From the NCBI GenBank assembly GCA_019359285.1, contig JAHHHQ010000059.1, positions 20,045-84,044 on the forward strand: 64,000 nt of DNA, written 5' to 3'. Source of the stretch: Nodosilinea sp. WJT8-NPBG4 (GTDB lineage Bacteria > Cyanobacteriota > Cyanobacteriia > Phormidesmidales > Phormidesmidaceae). The notes beneath the pieces are model-generated. The model was not told the origin of the DNA. It made no database searches and saw only the letters and a list, made by a program, of their open reading frames with translations. Positions 42,923-51,313 of the stretch are shown piece after piece. Numbering within the stretch: position 1 is the first letter of the stretch; each line of letters starts with the position of its first letter. The position numbers and the translations under genes were made by a program.

Positions 42923-44563
42923 TCACCGATTACCTCGCCATCCCAGCACTAGGGTCAAACCCAACAACAGCGGTGTCAGCCAGTCGCCCCAGCGAATATA
43001 GGGGGTGAGGCCCTGGCGGCGATCGAGGGTGGCACGGTGGGTGAGATAGGTGTGTGGCTCTCCCAGCCAGAGGGTGCGACCGTGGTTATCGACCAGGCCA
43101 GAGAGGCCCGTGTTGGTCACGCGCAGCGCCCAGCGATCGCTCTCTACCGCCCGCAGCACGTCAAACCCGTGGTGCTGCATCATCATCCACACCGGGTAGG
43201 GGTCGTTGTTAGAGGCGGTGACCATGAACTCGCCGCCGCTTTTTACTTGCTGGCGAAACAGACGGCTGTAGGCCGACTCGTAGCACACGCCAACAATACC
43301 CTGGCCAACGCTAGTCTCAAACCGCTGGTCAGATGCCCCTGGCACGAGGTAGCTATCCAACGGCGACAGGCGACTGATCAGGCGACCCAGCACCGCCTCA
43401 AAGGGCACGTATTCTCCTAGGGGCACTAGCTGCACCTTGTCGTAGCGACCGTAGGTTTGGCCGTCGGGGCGCAGTTCGAGCAGGCTCTGGGTGTACTGCG
43501 ATCGCCCTTCCCCCAGCACCGGCGCAAAGGTACCCAACCACAGGGGCACTCCGGCTTGCTCCACCGTGCGGATGATAGCCGCAATTTGGGGCGCATTCGG
43601 ATTCCACAATTGTGGCAGCGCCCCTTCCGGCGTCACCACCGCATCCACTCCCTGGGCCACCAAAGATTGGTAGCCATTGGTGTAGCCCTCTAACGCTTGG
43701 TTAACTCCCTGGGGCGTCAGCTTTTCGCGGGTGGGCACATTGCCCTGAATCAGGCCTAGGCTGAGGGTCTGGCTGGCGGAAAGGGCCTCGGTGCGGGCGT
43801 AGAGGATGGCACCGAGGGTATGCCCTAGTAGTACCAGCGCGATCGCCGTGAGGGCGAGGGAGCGACGGGTGGATGAGTGGATAGGTGGATGGGGAAGATG
43901 GGGGGATGGGGAAGATAGGGAAGGTGAGGGAGGGCTGCCCAGTAGCTTGGGGACTGGGGAAAAGGCAAGGGCGAGGAGGCCGTTGGTGGCGACCAGAATG
44001 GCGGTGATGGCGCCCGACCCCGACAGGCGGGTTAGGTGCAAAATCCACAGGTTATTGGGGCTTTGGGTGAGGCTGAGGGGCGACCAGTCGAGGGGGCTGT
44101 GGTTGCGTAGCGCTTCGAGGAAGCACCATAGGGCAGTACCGGCGAGCACCAGCCAAAATGAGCGCTTGGGCCAGCGATGGGCAGCCCAGGCGATCGCCCC
44201 ACCCCATACAGCAATGCAGACAGAACCCCAGAAAACGATAAAGAGCCAGGAGGAGAGGGCGATCGCAACGCTACTTCCCCACGGCACCCCCATCCACATC
44301 AACGGGTGCAGGTGCGTAATCCACGCCAGCGAAATGCCGTAATACACCAGCCCCCACAGCAGACCGTAGGTAGCCGCCAATCCCACCGAGGGCGTCGCTA
44401 ACACCACCCACCATAGCGGCACTAGCCCTACCCAAGCCAGTGGCCAAAGACTCCACGGCGGCAGCGCCAAAGCCATCAAAATTCCGCTGAGGACAACTAG
44501 ACCAGCCTGGCGCCAACTCCAGCCAGAGCCAAGATTTCGTAAGAACGTCGCTGCCACCTTCAT
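42923..44563 (-). CDS. lnt: Apolipoprotein N-acyltransferase
   Basis: 546 residues from ATG 44563. An N-terminal bundle of about six membrane helices (to ~205) is followed by a periplasmic nitrilase domain. Catalytic residues are visible as Glu in VVTPEGALPQL (about 305), Lys in YDKVQLVPLGEYVPFE (about 370) and Cys in VGVCYESAYSRL (about 425). A final helix lies at the C-terminus. It adds the third acyl chain to the N-terminal Cys of lipoproteins. An octamer repeat inserts a Ser/Pro/His-rich segment (about 215-240) between the last helix pair. Confidence 0.92.
   Translation of the reverse strand: MKVAATFLRNLGSGWSWRQAGLVVLSGILMALALPPWSLWPLAWVGLVPLWWVVLATPSVGLAATYGLLWGLVYYGISLAWITHLHPLMWMGVPWGSSVAIALSSWLFIVFWGSVCIAVWGGAIAWAAHRWPKRSFWLVLAGTALWCFLEALRNHSPLDWSPLSLTQSPNNLWILHLTRLSGSGAITAILVATNGLLALAFSPVPKLLGSPPSPSLSSPSPHLPHPPIHSSTRRSLALTAIALVLLGHTLGAILYARTEALSASQTLSLGLIQGNVPTREKLTPQGVNQALEGYTNGYQSLVAQGVDAVVTPEGALPQLWNPNAPQIAAIIRTVEQAGVPLWLGTFAPVLGEGRSQYTQSLLELRPDGQTYGRYDKVQLVPLGEYVPFEAVLGRLISRLSPLDSYLVPGASDQRFETSVGQGIVGVCYESAYSRLFRQQVKSGGEFMVTASNNDPYPVWMMMQHHGFDVLRAVESDRWALRVTNTGLSGLVDNHGRTLWLGEPHTYLTHRATLDRRQGLTPYIRWGDWLTPLLLGLTLVLGWRGNR
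43860..43925. repeat. Octamer-type repeats inside lnt
   Basis: GTGGATGAGTGGATAGGTGG and further GATGGGG units, the octamer family of rca and metH. They encode the Ser/Pro/His-rich insertion in Lnt (on the minus strand). Confidence 0.7.
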
Positions 44564-44625
44564 CTTCAACCTCAGTTATTCCCCCAACCCGGCTATCTGG
44601 TTGTCTTGCAAGTGTCTTCTCAAAC

Positions 44626-44646
44626 GGTGGGCATTGCCCACCCTAC
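44626..44646. repeat. REP-like palindrome GGTGGGCA-T-TGCCCACC
   Basis: 8-bp arms around one T, followed by CTAC. The same GGTGGGCA/TGCCCACCCTAC unit recurs at 47532-47617 and 48206-48223. Confidence 0.7.
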
Positions 44647-44860
44647 AGTACTGACCAGAGCCGCAAATTAGTCAGTTGGCAACACAGAGGTTTAAACCAA
44701 TGGCAGATCGGTCCTTTCCGTTGGGTCCAGGGCGGCGGCGCGGCCCTGGTCGACGGGGTCTGGGGGCAATCGAAACGCCCCCAGCGGTAAATCTGGCCTT
44801 ATACCCATAACTCAACGCTGCTGCCAAAAGTATGTTGCTTCAATAGCATGTTGCTCAAGC

Positions 44861-44888
44861 GGTGCATCGCTGCGCGGATGCACCCTAC
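44861..44888. repeat. REP-like palindrome GGTGCATC/GATGCACC
   Basis: 8-bp arms with an 8-nt loop, ending CCCTACG as in the other units; a diverged member of the same family. Confidence 0.6.
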
Positions 44889-44898
44889 GCCCCAAAAA

Positions 44899-44931
44899 AT
44901 TGAGGAAGTGACGGCAAGTCACTTCCTCAAT
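44899..44931 (-). terminator. Rho-independent terminator of heme oxygenase gene
   Basis: Perfect 14-bp inverted repeat (ATTGAGGAAGTGAC and complement) with a 5-nt loop. On the minus strand it is followed by TTTTT, about 45 bases after the stop. Confidence 0.85.
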
Positions 44932-44976
44932 AAAGTAATCGAAAACCAGAGCTACCTGGCTGGCTTACTAAATAGC

Positions 44977-45693
44977 CTATTCGGCGGTAGCCAACTCAGT
45001 GCTGCCCCGACGACGACGGCTGGTCAGCGTATTAAACAGCATCTGACCGATCGCCTTAATCAAATTGCCTTCCAACTCCTGGAACATCTGCATATTGACG
45101 CCAAAGGCATCATTGGCCTCTTCGACGATGCGGGTAACCATAGCATCACCCACCGGGGCCGCATCCATCGACTCGCGATACTTGGCCTTAAACGCCTTCT
45201 CATCCGAAATTTCGGGGAACTCGTAAAACGCCGTACCCTCGCCCTCAGAGAGATTCATCGCCCGTTGAGCAATGCCCTTGAGAATTTGCCCACCCGATAG
45301 ATCGCCAATATAGCGAGTGTAGGAATGGCTCACCAACAGTTCAGGCGCGTTGTTGCCCACCTCGCGGATGCGATCGACGTAGCGCTTGCCACCGGGGGTC
45401 ATCGAAATTTCATTCGCCCAATTAGGGCCGTAGTAGTAGGCCAGGTCAGACTCTAGAGATGCTTTGCGGTGTAGCTCAGGGAAGTAAATCTTAGAGACGA
45501 CTGGATGATCTTTGTGACGCTCTAGCTCCTCTTCCATCGCCGCATAGGCGTAGTAGAAGTTGGCCACCAGCTTGCGGTAAGAGTTCTTCTCAACCACACC
45601 CCGCAAAAAGCAACGCACAAAGCCCATATTTTCGGCCATGGTGTGGGCTTTCTTGGTGCCTTCGCGCAGCTCGGTGGATAGGTTACTGCTCAT
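44977..45693 (-). CDS. ho1: Heme oxygenase (biliverdin-producing)
   Basis: 238 residues, the length of cyanobacterial HO1/PbsA. It opens heme to biliverdin with ferredoxin and O2, the first step to phycobilins. The proximal heme ligand His is in GTKKAHTMAEN (about 16). The distal helix glycines are in GDLSGGQ (about 133-139), and FLRGVV and YFPELHRK are also conserved. It is soluble. A strong terminator follows. No pcyA or phycobiliprotein gene is adjacent. Confidence 0.95.
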   Translation of the reverse strand: MSSNLSTELREGTKKAHTMAENMGFVRCFLRGVVEKNSYRKLVANFYYAYAAMEEELERHKDHPVVSKIYFPELHRKASLESDLAYYYGPNWANEISMTPGGKRYVDRIREVGNNAPELLVSHSYTRYIGDLSGGQILKGIAQRAMNLSEGEGTAFYEFPEISDEKAFKAKYRESMDAAPVGDAMVTRIVEEANDAFGVNMQMFQELEGNLIKAIGQMLFNTLTSRRRRGSTELATAE

Positions 45694-45804
45694 GCTGACT
45701 ATCTCGCTCTAGGGTGAATTAAAAGGTGAGGTTTAAACAGAATTTCGGTTAGACAATGCTTGGCCAGACATATCGGCTTCTGATTATCAAAGCCGCAACA
45801 TGCC

Positions 45805-45981
45805 ATGACAAAGGCACGTTTGTTTAACTTAGACCTATTTGACGATCGTTTGCATTACGAATTTTTACAGGCAGTTACCCAACGCCATGCCCCTCTCAAG
45901 CCCTTCTCAGAATTGATCAGGGAAATTACCGTTGCGCCCCTACTGCTCTGGGAAAGGACGCAACGGTTAGGCGTTATTTAG
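45805..45981 (+). CDS. Possible 58-codon ORF, unsupported function
   Basis: ATG 45805 to TAG 45979, MTKARLFNLDLFDDRLHYEF then more helical sequence to RTQRLGVI. It has mixed polar and hydrophobic residues like a real protein, and it overlaps the convergent universal stress protein stop by a few bases. No RBS is clear, and its 3' part coincides with an inverted repeat (ACCGTTGCG at about 45929, complement at about 45958). It could be chance. Confidence 0.3.
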   Translation: MTKARLFNLDLFDDRLHYEFLQAVTQRHAPLKPFSELIREITVAPLLLWERTQRLGVI

Positions 45982-46831
45982 CCGCCATTCGGGTTAGTAG
46001 CACCGGGCAGGGGGCATATACCCGCACGAAATCGGTCAACGATTCGCCCAGCACTTTGTCTAGGTCGGGCAGGCCCTTAGCGATAGTGGGACGGCGATCG
46101 GGAGAGCCCAGAATGATCAAATCTACGTTGCGCTCTTCGGCTAGTTGGCAGATGCGGCGACCCGGCTTGCCCTCGGGGGCCGATAGCTTGTAGGCAATAC
46201 CGTACTTTTTCGCTTCAGCTGCCGCCGCTGTCAAAATCGGGTCTTGGTTGGGGTCGGTGCTGACCACATCGAAGGGCTTGGTTTTGAGGCTAGAGACTGT
46301 GTGCACCAGGGTAAGCTCACCGCCCTTAACATCGCGCAGCAGCGAGATGGCAATATTTAGCCCTTCGCGCGCTGAGTCAGATTTATCCATGGCGACCATG
46401 ACCCGCTTCATGGGGCGAATGCTGTAGAGGTCGTCTTTCACCAGCAGCATGGGCCGCGACGACAGCTGAAACACATATTGACTGACTGAATTTTCAAGAA
46501 TTGCTTTAAGCCCCTGCAACCCGCGCGAGCCCATGATGATCAGATCGGCATTGACCTCATCAGCCACCTGAATGACCACGTCTTTGGGGTCGCCCTCCCG
46601 CAGCACGGCGTTAACTCGGCTGGGGTCGAGGTTGAGGTTGGTGATAGCGGTGGCCAGGGTGCGGCCGCCGGCCTCCCACTTCGAGGCCATGGCCTCGGCA
46701 GACACCTGGGATGGCACTACGTGGAGCACCGTCACTGAAGCTCGCTGCACTAAGGGAATCTCCATTAGTGCTTTCATCATGGCTTCAGTGTTGCCAGTGC
46801 CAGAGTTGGCCAAAAGAATTTTTTCGATCAT
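45974..46831 (-). CDS. Universal stress protein, two tandem Usp domains
   Basis: 285 residues made of two UspA folds (about 1-140 and 145-285). ATP-binding-type glycine motifs are MGSRGLQGLKAI then NSVSQ in the first and LGSPDRRPT in the second; the second lacks the normal GxxG spacing, so it may have lost nucleotide binding. VLLVKDD and CPVLLTRM end the two domains. It is a soluble stress-linked protein; its exact role is unknown. Confidence 0.88.
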   Translation of the reverse strand: MIEKILLANSGTGNTEAMMKALMEIPLVQRASVTVLHVVPSQVSAEAMASKWEAGGRTLATAITNLNLDPSRVNAVLREGDPKDVVIQVADEVNADLIIMGSRGLQGLKAILENSVSQYVFQLSSRPMLLVKDDLYSIRPMKRVMVAMDKSDSAREGLNIAISLLRDVKGGELTLVHTVSSLKTKPFDVVSTDPNQDPILTAAAAEAKKYGIAYKLSAPEGKPGRRICQLAEERNVDLIILGSPDRRPTIAKGLPDLDKVLGESLTDFVRVYAPCPVLLTRMAAK

Positions 46832-47064
46832 GGTGTCCTCGTGTGGTTGCGCTTAAGGGTTGAGAACGATGGGAACGTCATCCAAAGCCAAAGCCCCTTA
46901 GAAATTTTGGGGTGAGGCTTTCTCCCACCCGTCTCAAACCACCGGCTCAACGGGGTATAAAACTGAGCTAAGGTGTTCTCAATCATCATAGGCATCGGGT
47001 TTGAGCCTATTTTGGCGCGATTCATAATTTGTAGTAGAGTCTGCCCGCTGCTTGGCGGCCCTAA

Positions 47065-47484
47065 ATGGAACAGTCCCACTGGTATGAGCACCGGGTCGTT
47101 GTGCAACCTCACCACACCGACTATTCGGGCGTTGTCTGGCACGGCACCTACATTGCCTGGATGGAGGAAGCTCGGGTGAACTACCTCAGCGGCTGCGGGC
47201 TCACCTTTGCCGACTGGGTCAAGGCCGGGGTGGATTTGCCTGTAGTCGATTTGGGGTTAAAGTATCGGCGATCGCTCGCCCTCGGCGACACCGCCCTAGT
47301 CAAAGCCCGCCTTGAACCGACTAAGGGAGTCCGCATCCTCTGGCACTACGACATTCAAAACGCCGCTACTCAGGAAACCTGCATCGAGGGCACCGTCACG
47401 CTAGCTCCGGTAGACTTCAAAACCCGCCGCATACTGCGCCGCCTGCCCGAGCACTTACAAACTGCCCTGGATTCTATGCTCTGA
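47065..47484 (+). CDS. Hotdog-fold acyl-CoA thioesterase (4HBT type)
   Basis: 139 residues of the 4-hydroxybenzoyl-CoA thioesterase-like group. The catalytic Asp is in HHTDYSGVVWHGTYIAWMEEAR (only the core TDYSGVVWH is needed, about 17-25). A VDLGLKYRRSLALGD strand region follows. The length and motif fit cytosolic YbgC/FadM-like thioesterases. In cyanobacteria one paralogue acts on 1,4-dihydroxy-2-naphthoyl-CoA for phylloquinone; I cannot tell whether this is that one. Confidence 0.85.
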   Translation: MEQSHWYEHRVVVQPHHTDYSGVVWHGTYIAWMEEARVNYLSGCGLTFADWVKAGVDLPVVDLGLKYRRSLALGDTALVKARLEPTKGVRILWHYDIQNAATQETCIEGTVTLAPVDFKTRRILRRLPEHLQTALDSML

Positions 47485-47531
47485 GGTCCTAACTCCCCTG
47501 CGGCACGGTCCCAAAACTTTGCTTCAAAACT

Positions 47532-47617
47532 TTTGTAGGATGAGCAAAGCGCAGCGTGCCCATCACGCCCTAGATCTCAGATCCGGTGGGTGCGAGCTAG
47601 CGTCCTTTGCCCACCCT
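47532..47617. repeat. REP-like element upstream of pentapeptide gene
   Basis: TGTAGGATGAGCAAAGCGCA ... TTTGCCCACCCTAC: a long imperfect inverted repeat of the GTAGGGTGGGCA family, ending 15 bases before the pentapeptide gene start. An ORF running upstream through it is therefore not the real N-terminus. Confidence 0.65.
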
Positions 47618-47632
47618 ACGGTTGCCTCGGAT

Positions 47633-48139
47633 ATGTTCCTTCCCCTCCCCCAAGCTTTTGCTGTCGTCTGTGCCCTAATCGTTATGATTGCCGGCTGGCT
47701 CGGCGTTGCCCCCACCGCCCAGGCCCAAGACAACACGGTTGATTACACCCTCACCGATCTCAGCTTCCGCGACTTCTCGGGTAAGAAGCTTGCGGGCACC
47801 TCTTTTGCGGCGGCAGAAATGCGGGAGGCCAACTTTGCGAAAGCTGACCTGAGTAAAACCATTCTCACTAAGGCGTCATTTTTGCGGGCTAATTTAACTG
47901 GGGCTAACCTGACGGGCACCTTTGCCGATCGCGTCATTTTTGATGGGGCTGACCTCTCCAATGCCATCTTTATCGACGCTCTGCTCACCAGCAGCAGCTT
48001 TGGCGATGCCAATATTACCGGAGCCGATTTCTCCGGGGCGATTGTCGATCGCTTTCAGACCGCGCAGATGTGCAAGCACGCCGACGGGGTGAATGAGACC
48101 ACTGGGGTGGCGACTAGGGATAGTTTGGGCTGCCGGTAG
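47633..48139 (+). CDS. Exported pentapeptide-repeat protein
   Basis: 168 residues from ATG 47633. A signal peptide (about 5-30, APTAQAQ) is followed by about 12 A(D/N)Lxx pentapeptides: REANFAKADLSKTILTKASF, then ANLTGANLTG, ADLSNAIF and ANITGADFSG. They form a right-handed beta-helix. The tail has two cysteines (MCKHADG ... LGCR). It resembles thylakoid-lumen pentapeptide proteins of unknown function. It is followed by an octamer repeat array. Confidence 0.85.
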   Translation: MFLPLPQAFAVVCALIVMIAGWLGVAPTAQAQDNTVDYTLTDLSFRDFSGKKLAGTSFAAAEMREANFAKADLSKTILTKASFLRANLTGANLTGTFADRVIFDGADLSNAIFIDALLTSSSFGDANITGADFSGAIVDRFQTAQMCKHADGVNETTGVATRDSLGCR

Positions 48140-48140
48140 A

Positions 48141-48223
48141 GAGTAGATGAGTGGGCGGGTAGATGAGTGGGCGGGTGGATGGGTAGAGCGAAGTAGCCAC
48201 CGTAGGGTGGGGCACTGCCCACC
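48141..48223. repeat. Octamer array and REP palindrome
   Basis: GTAGATGAGTGGGCGG twice, then GTGGATGG (48141-48190), the same octamer family as in rca, metH and lnt but here between genes. A GGTGGGGCACTGCCCACC REP unit follows at 48206-48223. Confidence 0.75.
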
Positions 48224-48252
48224 ATTAGGGAAACAGTTTTTCAGAAGTTGCC

Positions 48253-49989
48253 TTAGACTGCGATCGCTCCTACCCCAGCCGAGTCGAAGTGCTTTTGCAG
48301 AGTGGCCTTGGGCAAGGGTCCCAGCAGGTGATCCCAGGGCAGGGGTTGATCGAGATCCCAGTCTGCGTGGACATAGTATTCTAGCGGCGGAATTTGGCCC
48401 TGGAAATCGTTGAAGGCGCGACGGTAGCTGCCTAAGCTATCGCCATAGTGGCGCACCCGTTCGAGCAGGGGGCCGAGGCGGCGATCGCCTCGCGAGATCA
48501 ACGCTTGAATGACAGACCAGTTGTAGCTCTCGGGCCGAAAATCGATGCCCTTAGAGCGCAGGTGCTTTTGCAGATACTTGAGCCGCTTTTCGGCCTCGCG
48601 GTTGACTCCGCACCACTGGAAAGGGGTGTGGGCTTTAGGCACAAAGGTGCTGCACCCGAAGGTCAGCCGCAGGCCTGGGGCAGCTTTCTTGAGCCGCAGC
48701 ATCAGGGCGACGGTTTGCTCCAGGTCGTTCATGGTTTCACCCGGGATGCCCGCCATACCGTAGAGCTTCATGGCGCTGAGACCGCCGGCTTTGGCGTTGA
48801 CGGCGGCGCACTCGATATCATCGGTTTCGAGCTTTTTGTTGATGATCTGGCGCACCCGCTCTGACCCACTCTCGATCGCAATGGTAATCGAGCGGCTGTC
48901 GTGGCGGGTCAGGGTCTCAGCCAGCTTGGGGGTGACGGTGTTGGTCCGCACGGAGGAAATACTCACCCGCACATCGTCAAACTGAGGTCGATTTAAATAG
49001 TCGAGCAGTGTGTCAAACTCTGGGTGCTGAGTCACTGAAGCCCCCAGCAATCCCAGCCGGCTGGTGACGGCGAGCCCCCGCTCAATGGCAGGTATCAGAG
49101 ATGCTTCTAGACTGGCAGGGCGAAAGGGCAGCGTCAGGTAGCTGGCCAGGCAAAAGCGGCACATCTCTGGGCAGCTGCGCACCACCTCCACCATAAAAAT
49201 GTTTTCCCAGGCGGCGTGGGGAGTCACTACGGTTGATGCCGACAGCACATTGCCTCGGTAGGTTTGCTTTTGCACCGCAGCGGGGATATCGACATCGACC
49301 GGATGAATCGCTCGTACACCGCCGGTGGGGCCATTATAGCTGACGGTGTAGAGCGACGGCACGTAGACTCCCGGCACTGTAGCCAAGCGCCGCAGGGTTT
49401 CGGCGCGGGAAGCAACCTTGAGCTCAACCAGGGCATCAAAAAAGTCATCTAATAGAGTTTCGCCATCCCCCAGCAAAATCACATCAAAAAAGTCGGCAAA
49501 GGGTTCGGGGTTGGCCGTGAGCACCGGGCCGCCGCCAAAAATTAGGGGGTGATCAGCGGTGCGATCGCTCGCAAATAGTGGAATATCGAGCTGCTCTAGC
49601 AGCATCAGCAGGTTGGCGTAGTCCAGCTCCCAAGACAGCGAGAAACCCAGCACGTCTATCGCCGCAGGCAGCGGCTCATGGCCATCGGTAAACAGCCGGC
49701 TCACCTGAACATCAGTCCGTCGGGCGAGAGTAGCCCACACCACCTGATAGCCCAAGCTGGTAATGCCCACGCTGTATTCGTTGGGGAAGGCAAACACCAC
49801 TGCCAGCGCGTCCTCTTGGGGAGTGGCGGGCTCAAACAGCAGAGTTTCATCCTGAAGGGGAAGGGAGGGCACGGGCGACGTTACACAAATTAAGGCTTCT
49901 CCAGTGTAATCAGTGGCAGCCGTCTTCACCCACCTGGGAGGCATTGGCAGGCAGTCCGTAAAATTACAGGCCGCACAACAACGCTTCAT
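48253..49989 (-). CDS. Radical SAM protein with B12-binding-like N-terminus
   Basis: 578 residues from ATG 49989; a somewhat later start is possible because the first ~45 residues look atypical. About 60-200 resembles a cobalamin-binding-type Rossmann region (ALAVVFAFPNEYSVGITSLG). The radical SAM core begins near 265 with CPEMCRFC (CxxxCxxC cluster motif), with GGLSAMKLYGMAGIPGET later. The C-terminal part ends in LPWDHLLGPLPKATLQKH. The reaction and substrate are unknown. Such proteins (TIGR03960-like) often have an extra C-terminal domain that is absent here. Confidence 0.82.
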   Translation of the reverse strand: MKRCCAACNFTDCLPMPPRWVKTAATDYTGEALICVTSPVPSLPLQDETLLFEPATPQEDALAVVFAFPNEYSVGITSLGYQVVWATLARRTDVQVSRLFTDGHEPLPAAIDVLGFSLSWELDYANLLMLLEQLDIPLFASDRTADHPLIFGGGPVLTANPEPFADFFDVILLGDGETLLDDFFDALVELKVASRAETLRRLATVPGVYVPSLYTVSYNGPTGGVRAIHPVDVDIPAAVQKQTYRGNVLSASTVVTPHAAWENIFMVEVVRSCPEMCRFCLASYLTLPFRPASLEASLIPAIERGLAVTSRLGLLGASVTQHPEFDTLLDYLNRPQFDDVRVSISSVRTNTVTPKLAETLTRHDSRSITIAIESGSERVRQIINKKLETDDIECAAVNAKAGGLSAMKLYGMAGIPGETMNDLEQTVALMLRLKKAAPGLRLTFGCSTFVPKAHTPFQWCGVNREAEKRLKYLQKHLRSKGIDFRPESYNWSVIQALISRGDRRLGPLLERVRHYGDSLGSYRRAFNDFQGQIPPLEYYVHADWDLDQPLPWDHLLGPLPKATLQKHFDSAGVGAIAV

Positions 49990-50236
49990 CAAAGCTTGGG
50001 ATGACCCAGCCAGCTATTGACTAAGGGCGGTTAGAAAACGATACGTCTGCTCCCACAAACCCAGCTTAGATCAGTTGATTTGCGCAGGAGGTGAGGTCTT
50101 CCCTAGGAAAGATGTCGTAAAAGCACGGTGTCAACTCAGGATGTATAAACCTACGATTAAGACAACGCGATCTACCCGACTCTCCCACCGTGAAAACACT
50201 TCGTTAAACGCTACCGCAGCAGTGCGGCTTCGGCCT

Positions 50237-51193
50237 ATGACTTCCTCTATGCCTCCCATCCGCCCCACCTACATTCTCGTCGACGAGACTACGGTGAGCG
50301 TGCCCCGAGATCCATCTCTGCTAGCCCAAGCCGAGCGCATCGCTGAAGGCTACCAACAGTGCCAGGCGGCGGAAGCTTCGCAGTGGCTCAAGCAGGGGCT
50401 CGCCCATCTGCGGCAGGGGCAATACACTCCGGCCCTATCGCTGTTGCAGCAGGCGCTTCAGAGCTACCGCAACCTGGGCGACAAAGAGCGCCAGGCCAAG
50501 GTGTTGCTGACTCTGGCCAGCTTGTATTACCGGGTAGCCGACTACCTGTGGGCGGCAGACTATGGGCGGCAGTGTTTGCGTATTGCTCGCGAACTGGACG
50601 ACGATGCGATCATGCAGCAGACCCTGGGTCACCTGGGCAACTGCTACCGCCACCTGGGCAACCTGCAGCGGGCGCTGGAGTATATGGGCCAAAGCCTTAC
50701 CCTAGCGAAGAAAACTGGCGATCGCCCTGGCGAAATGCGATCGCTCAACAACCTGGCCATGATCTACCGGGCCAAGGGGCTCACCCGTCAGGCTGCGACC
50801 CTCTACGAAGCCAGCCTGATGATGGCTACCAGCCTGGGCGACCGCAGCACCACGCTGCAGATTTTGCAAAACCTGGGCAACACCTACCTCACCCTGCGGG
50901 AGTATCCCCAGGCGATCGACTGCTACGAGCGGTTTTTGACCATCAGCGAAAGCGGCGCGGGAGCCACCGACAACCACACCAACCGCCGCATTCTCACCCA
51001 GCTCACCCTGGCCAGCATTGCCATGGGCGATCACAATCGGGCGATCGTGCACCTTCAGCACCACCTATCGATCGCCTGCTCTCTGGGCGACACTAAGGGA
51101 GCAGCCGTTCTACTCGATGACCTCAAGCGCAGCTATGTCGCCCTTAGCGAAGCGCGGGTGGCGGTGCTGCATCCCGAGATGACCTCGGTGTAG
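50237..51193 (+). CDS. Tetratricopeptide-repeat protein
   Basis: 318 residues from ATG 50237 (MTSSMPPIRPTYILVDE); the frame is open to 50075 but that part is basic and non-conserved-looking. Six or seven TPRs (about 75-300), for example AHLRQGQYTPALSLLQQAL, QTLGHLGNCYRHLGNLQRAL and NLAMIYRAKGLTRQAATLYE, resemble those of the GPSM/LGN-like group used as protein scaffolds. It is soluble with no enzymatic domain. A bidirectional terminator separates it from gap2. Confidence 0.82.
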   Translation: MTSSMPPIRPTYILVDETTVSVPRDPSLLAQAERIAEGYQQCQAAEASQWLKQGLAHLRQGQYTPALSLLQQALQSYRNLGDKERQAKVLLTLASLYYRVADYLWAADYGRQCLRIARELDDDAIMQQTLGHLGNCYRHLGNLQRALEYMGQSLTLAKKTGDRPGEMRSLNNLAMIYRAKGLTRQAATLYEASLMMATSLGDRSTTLQILQNLGNTYLTLREYPQAIDCYERFLTISESGAGATDNHTNRRILTQLTLASIAMGDHNRAIVHLQHHLSIACSLGDTKGAAVLLDDLKRSYVALSEARVAVLHPEMTSV

Positions 51194-51221
51194 TCCATCA
51201 CGCTTAAAATCTCCTCTCTAG

Positions 51222-51256
51222 AAAAAAGGGGGACGCAAACCTGCGTCCCCCTTTTA
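51222..51256. terminator. Bidirectional terminator between TPR gene and gap2
   Basis: Hairpin AAAAGGGGGACGCA / TGCGTCCCCCTTTT with a 4-nt loop, flanked by A and T runs on both sides. It suits both the plus-strand TPR gene and the minus-strand gap gene. Confidence 0.88.
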
Positions 51257-51313
51257 CTAACTACTGACTGAAATTATTTGGCGACGGCCGGCTACTCCAG
51301 GCCGTCGTTTCGC

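Larger units (their letters stand above)
44564..44976. other. Gene-free stretch rich in REP units
   Basis: About 410 bases between lnt and the heme oxygenase gene, carrying two REP-like palindromes (44626-44646, 44861-44888) and the heme oxygenase terminator. No gene is supported. Confidence 0.5.

Noticed and set aside
47519..47632. N-terminal extension of the pentapeptide protein
   Set aside because: It is translated REP-like repeat DNA, and the signal peptide begins at the ATG at 47633.
8075..48190. CRISPR array
   Set aside because: The repeated units are 8-16 bp and contiguous, with no unique spacers of constant length.
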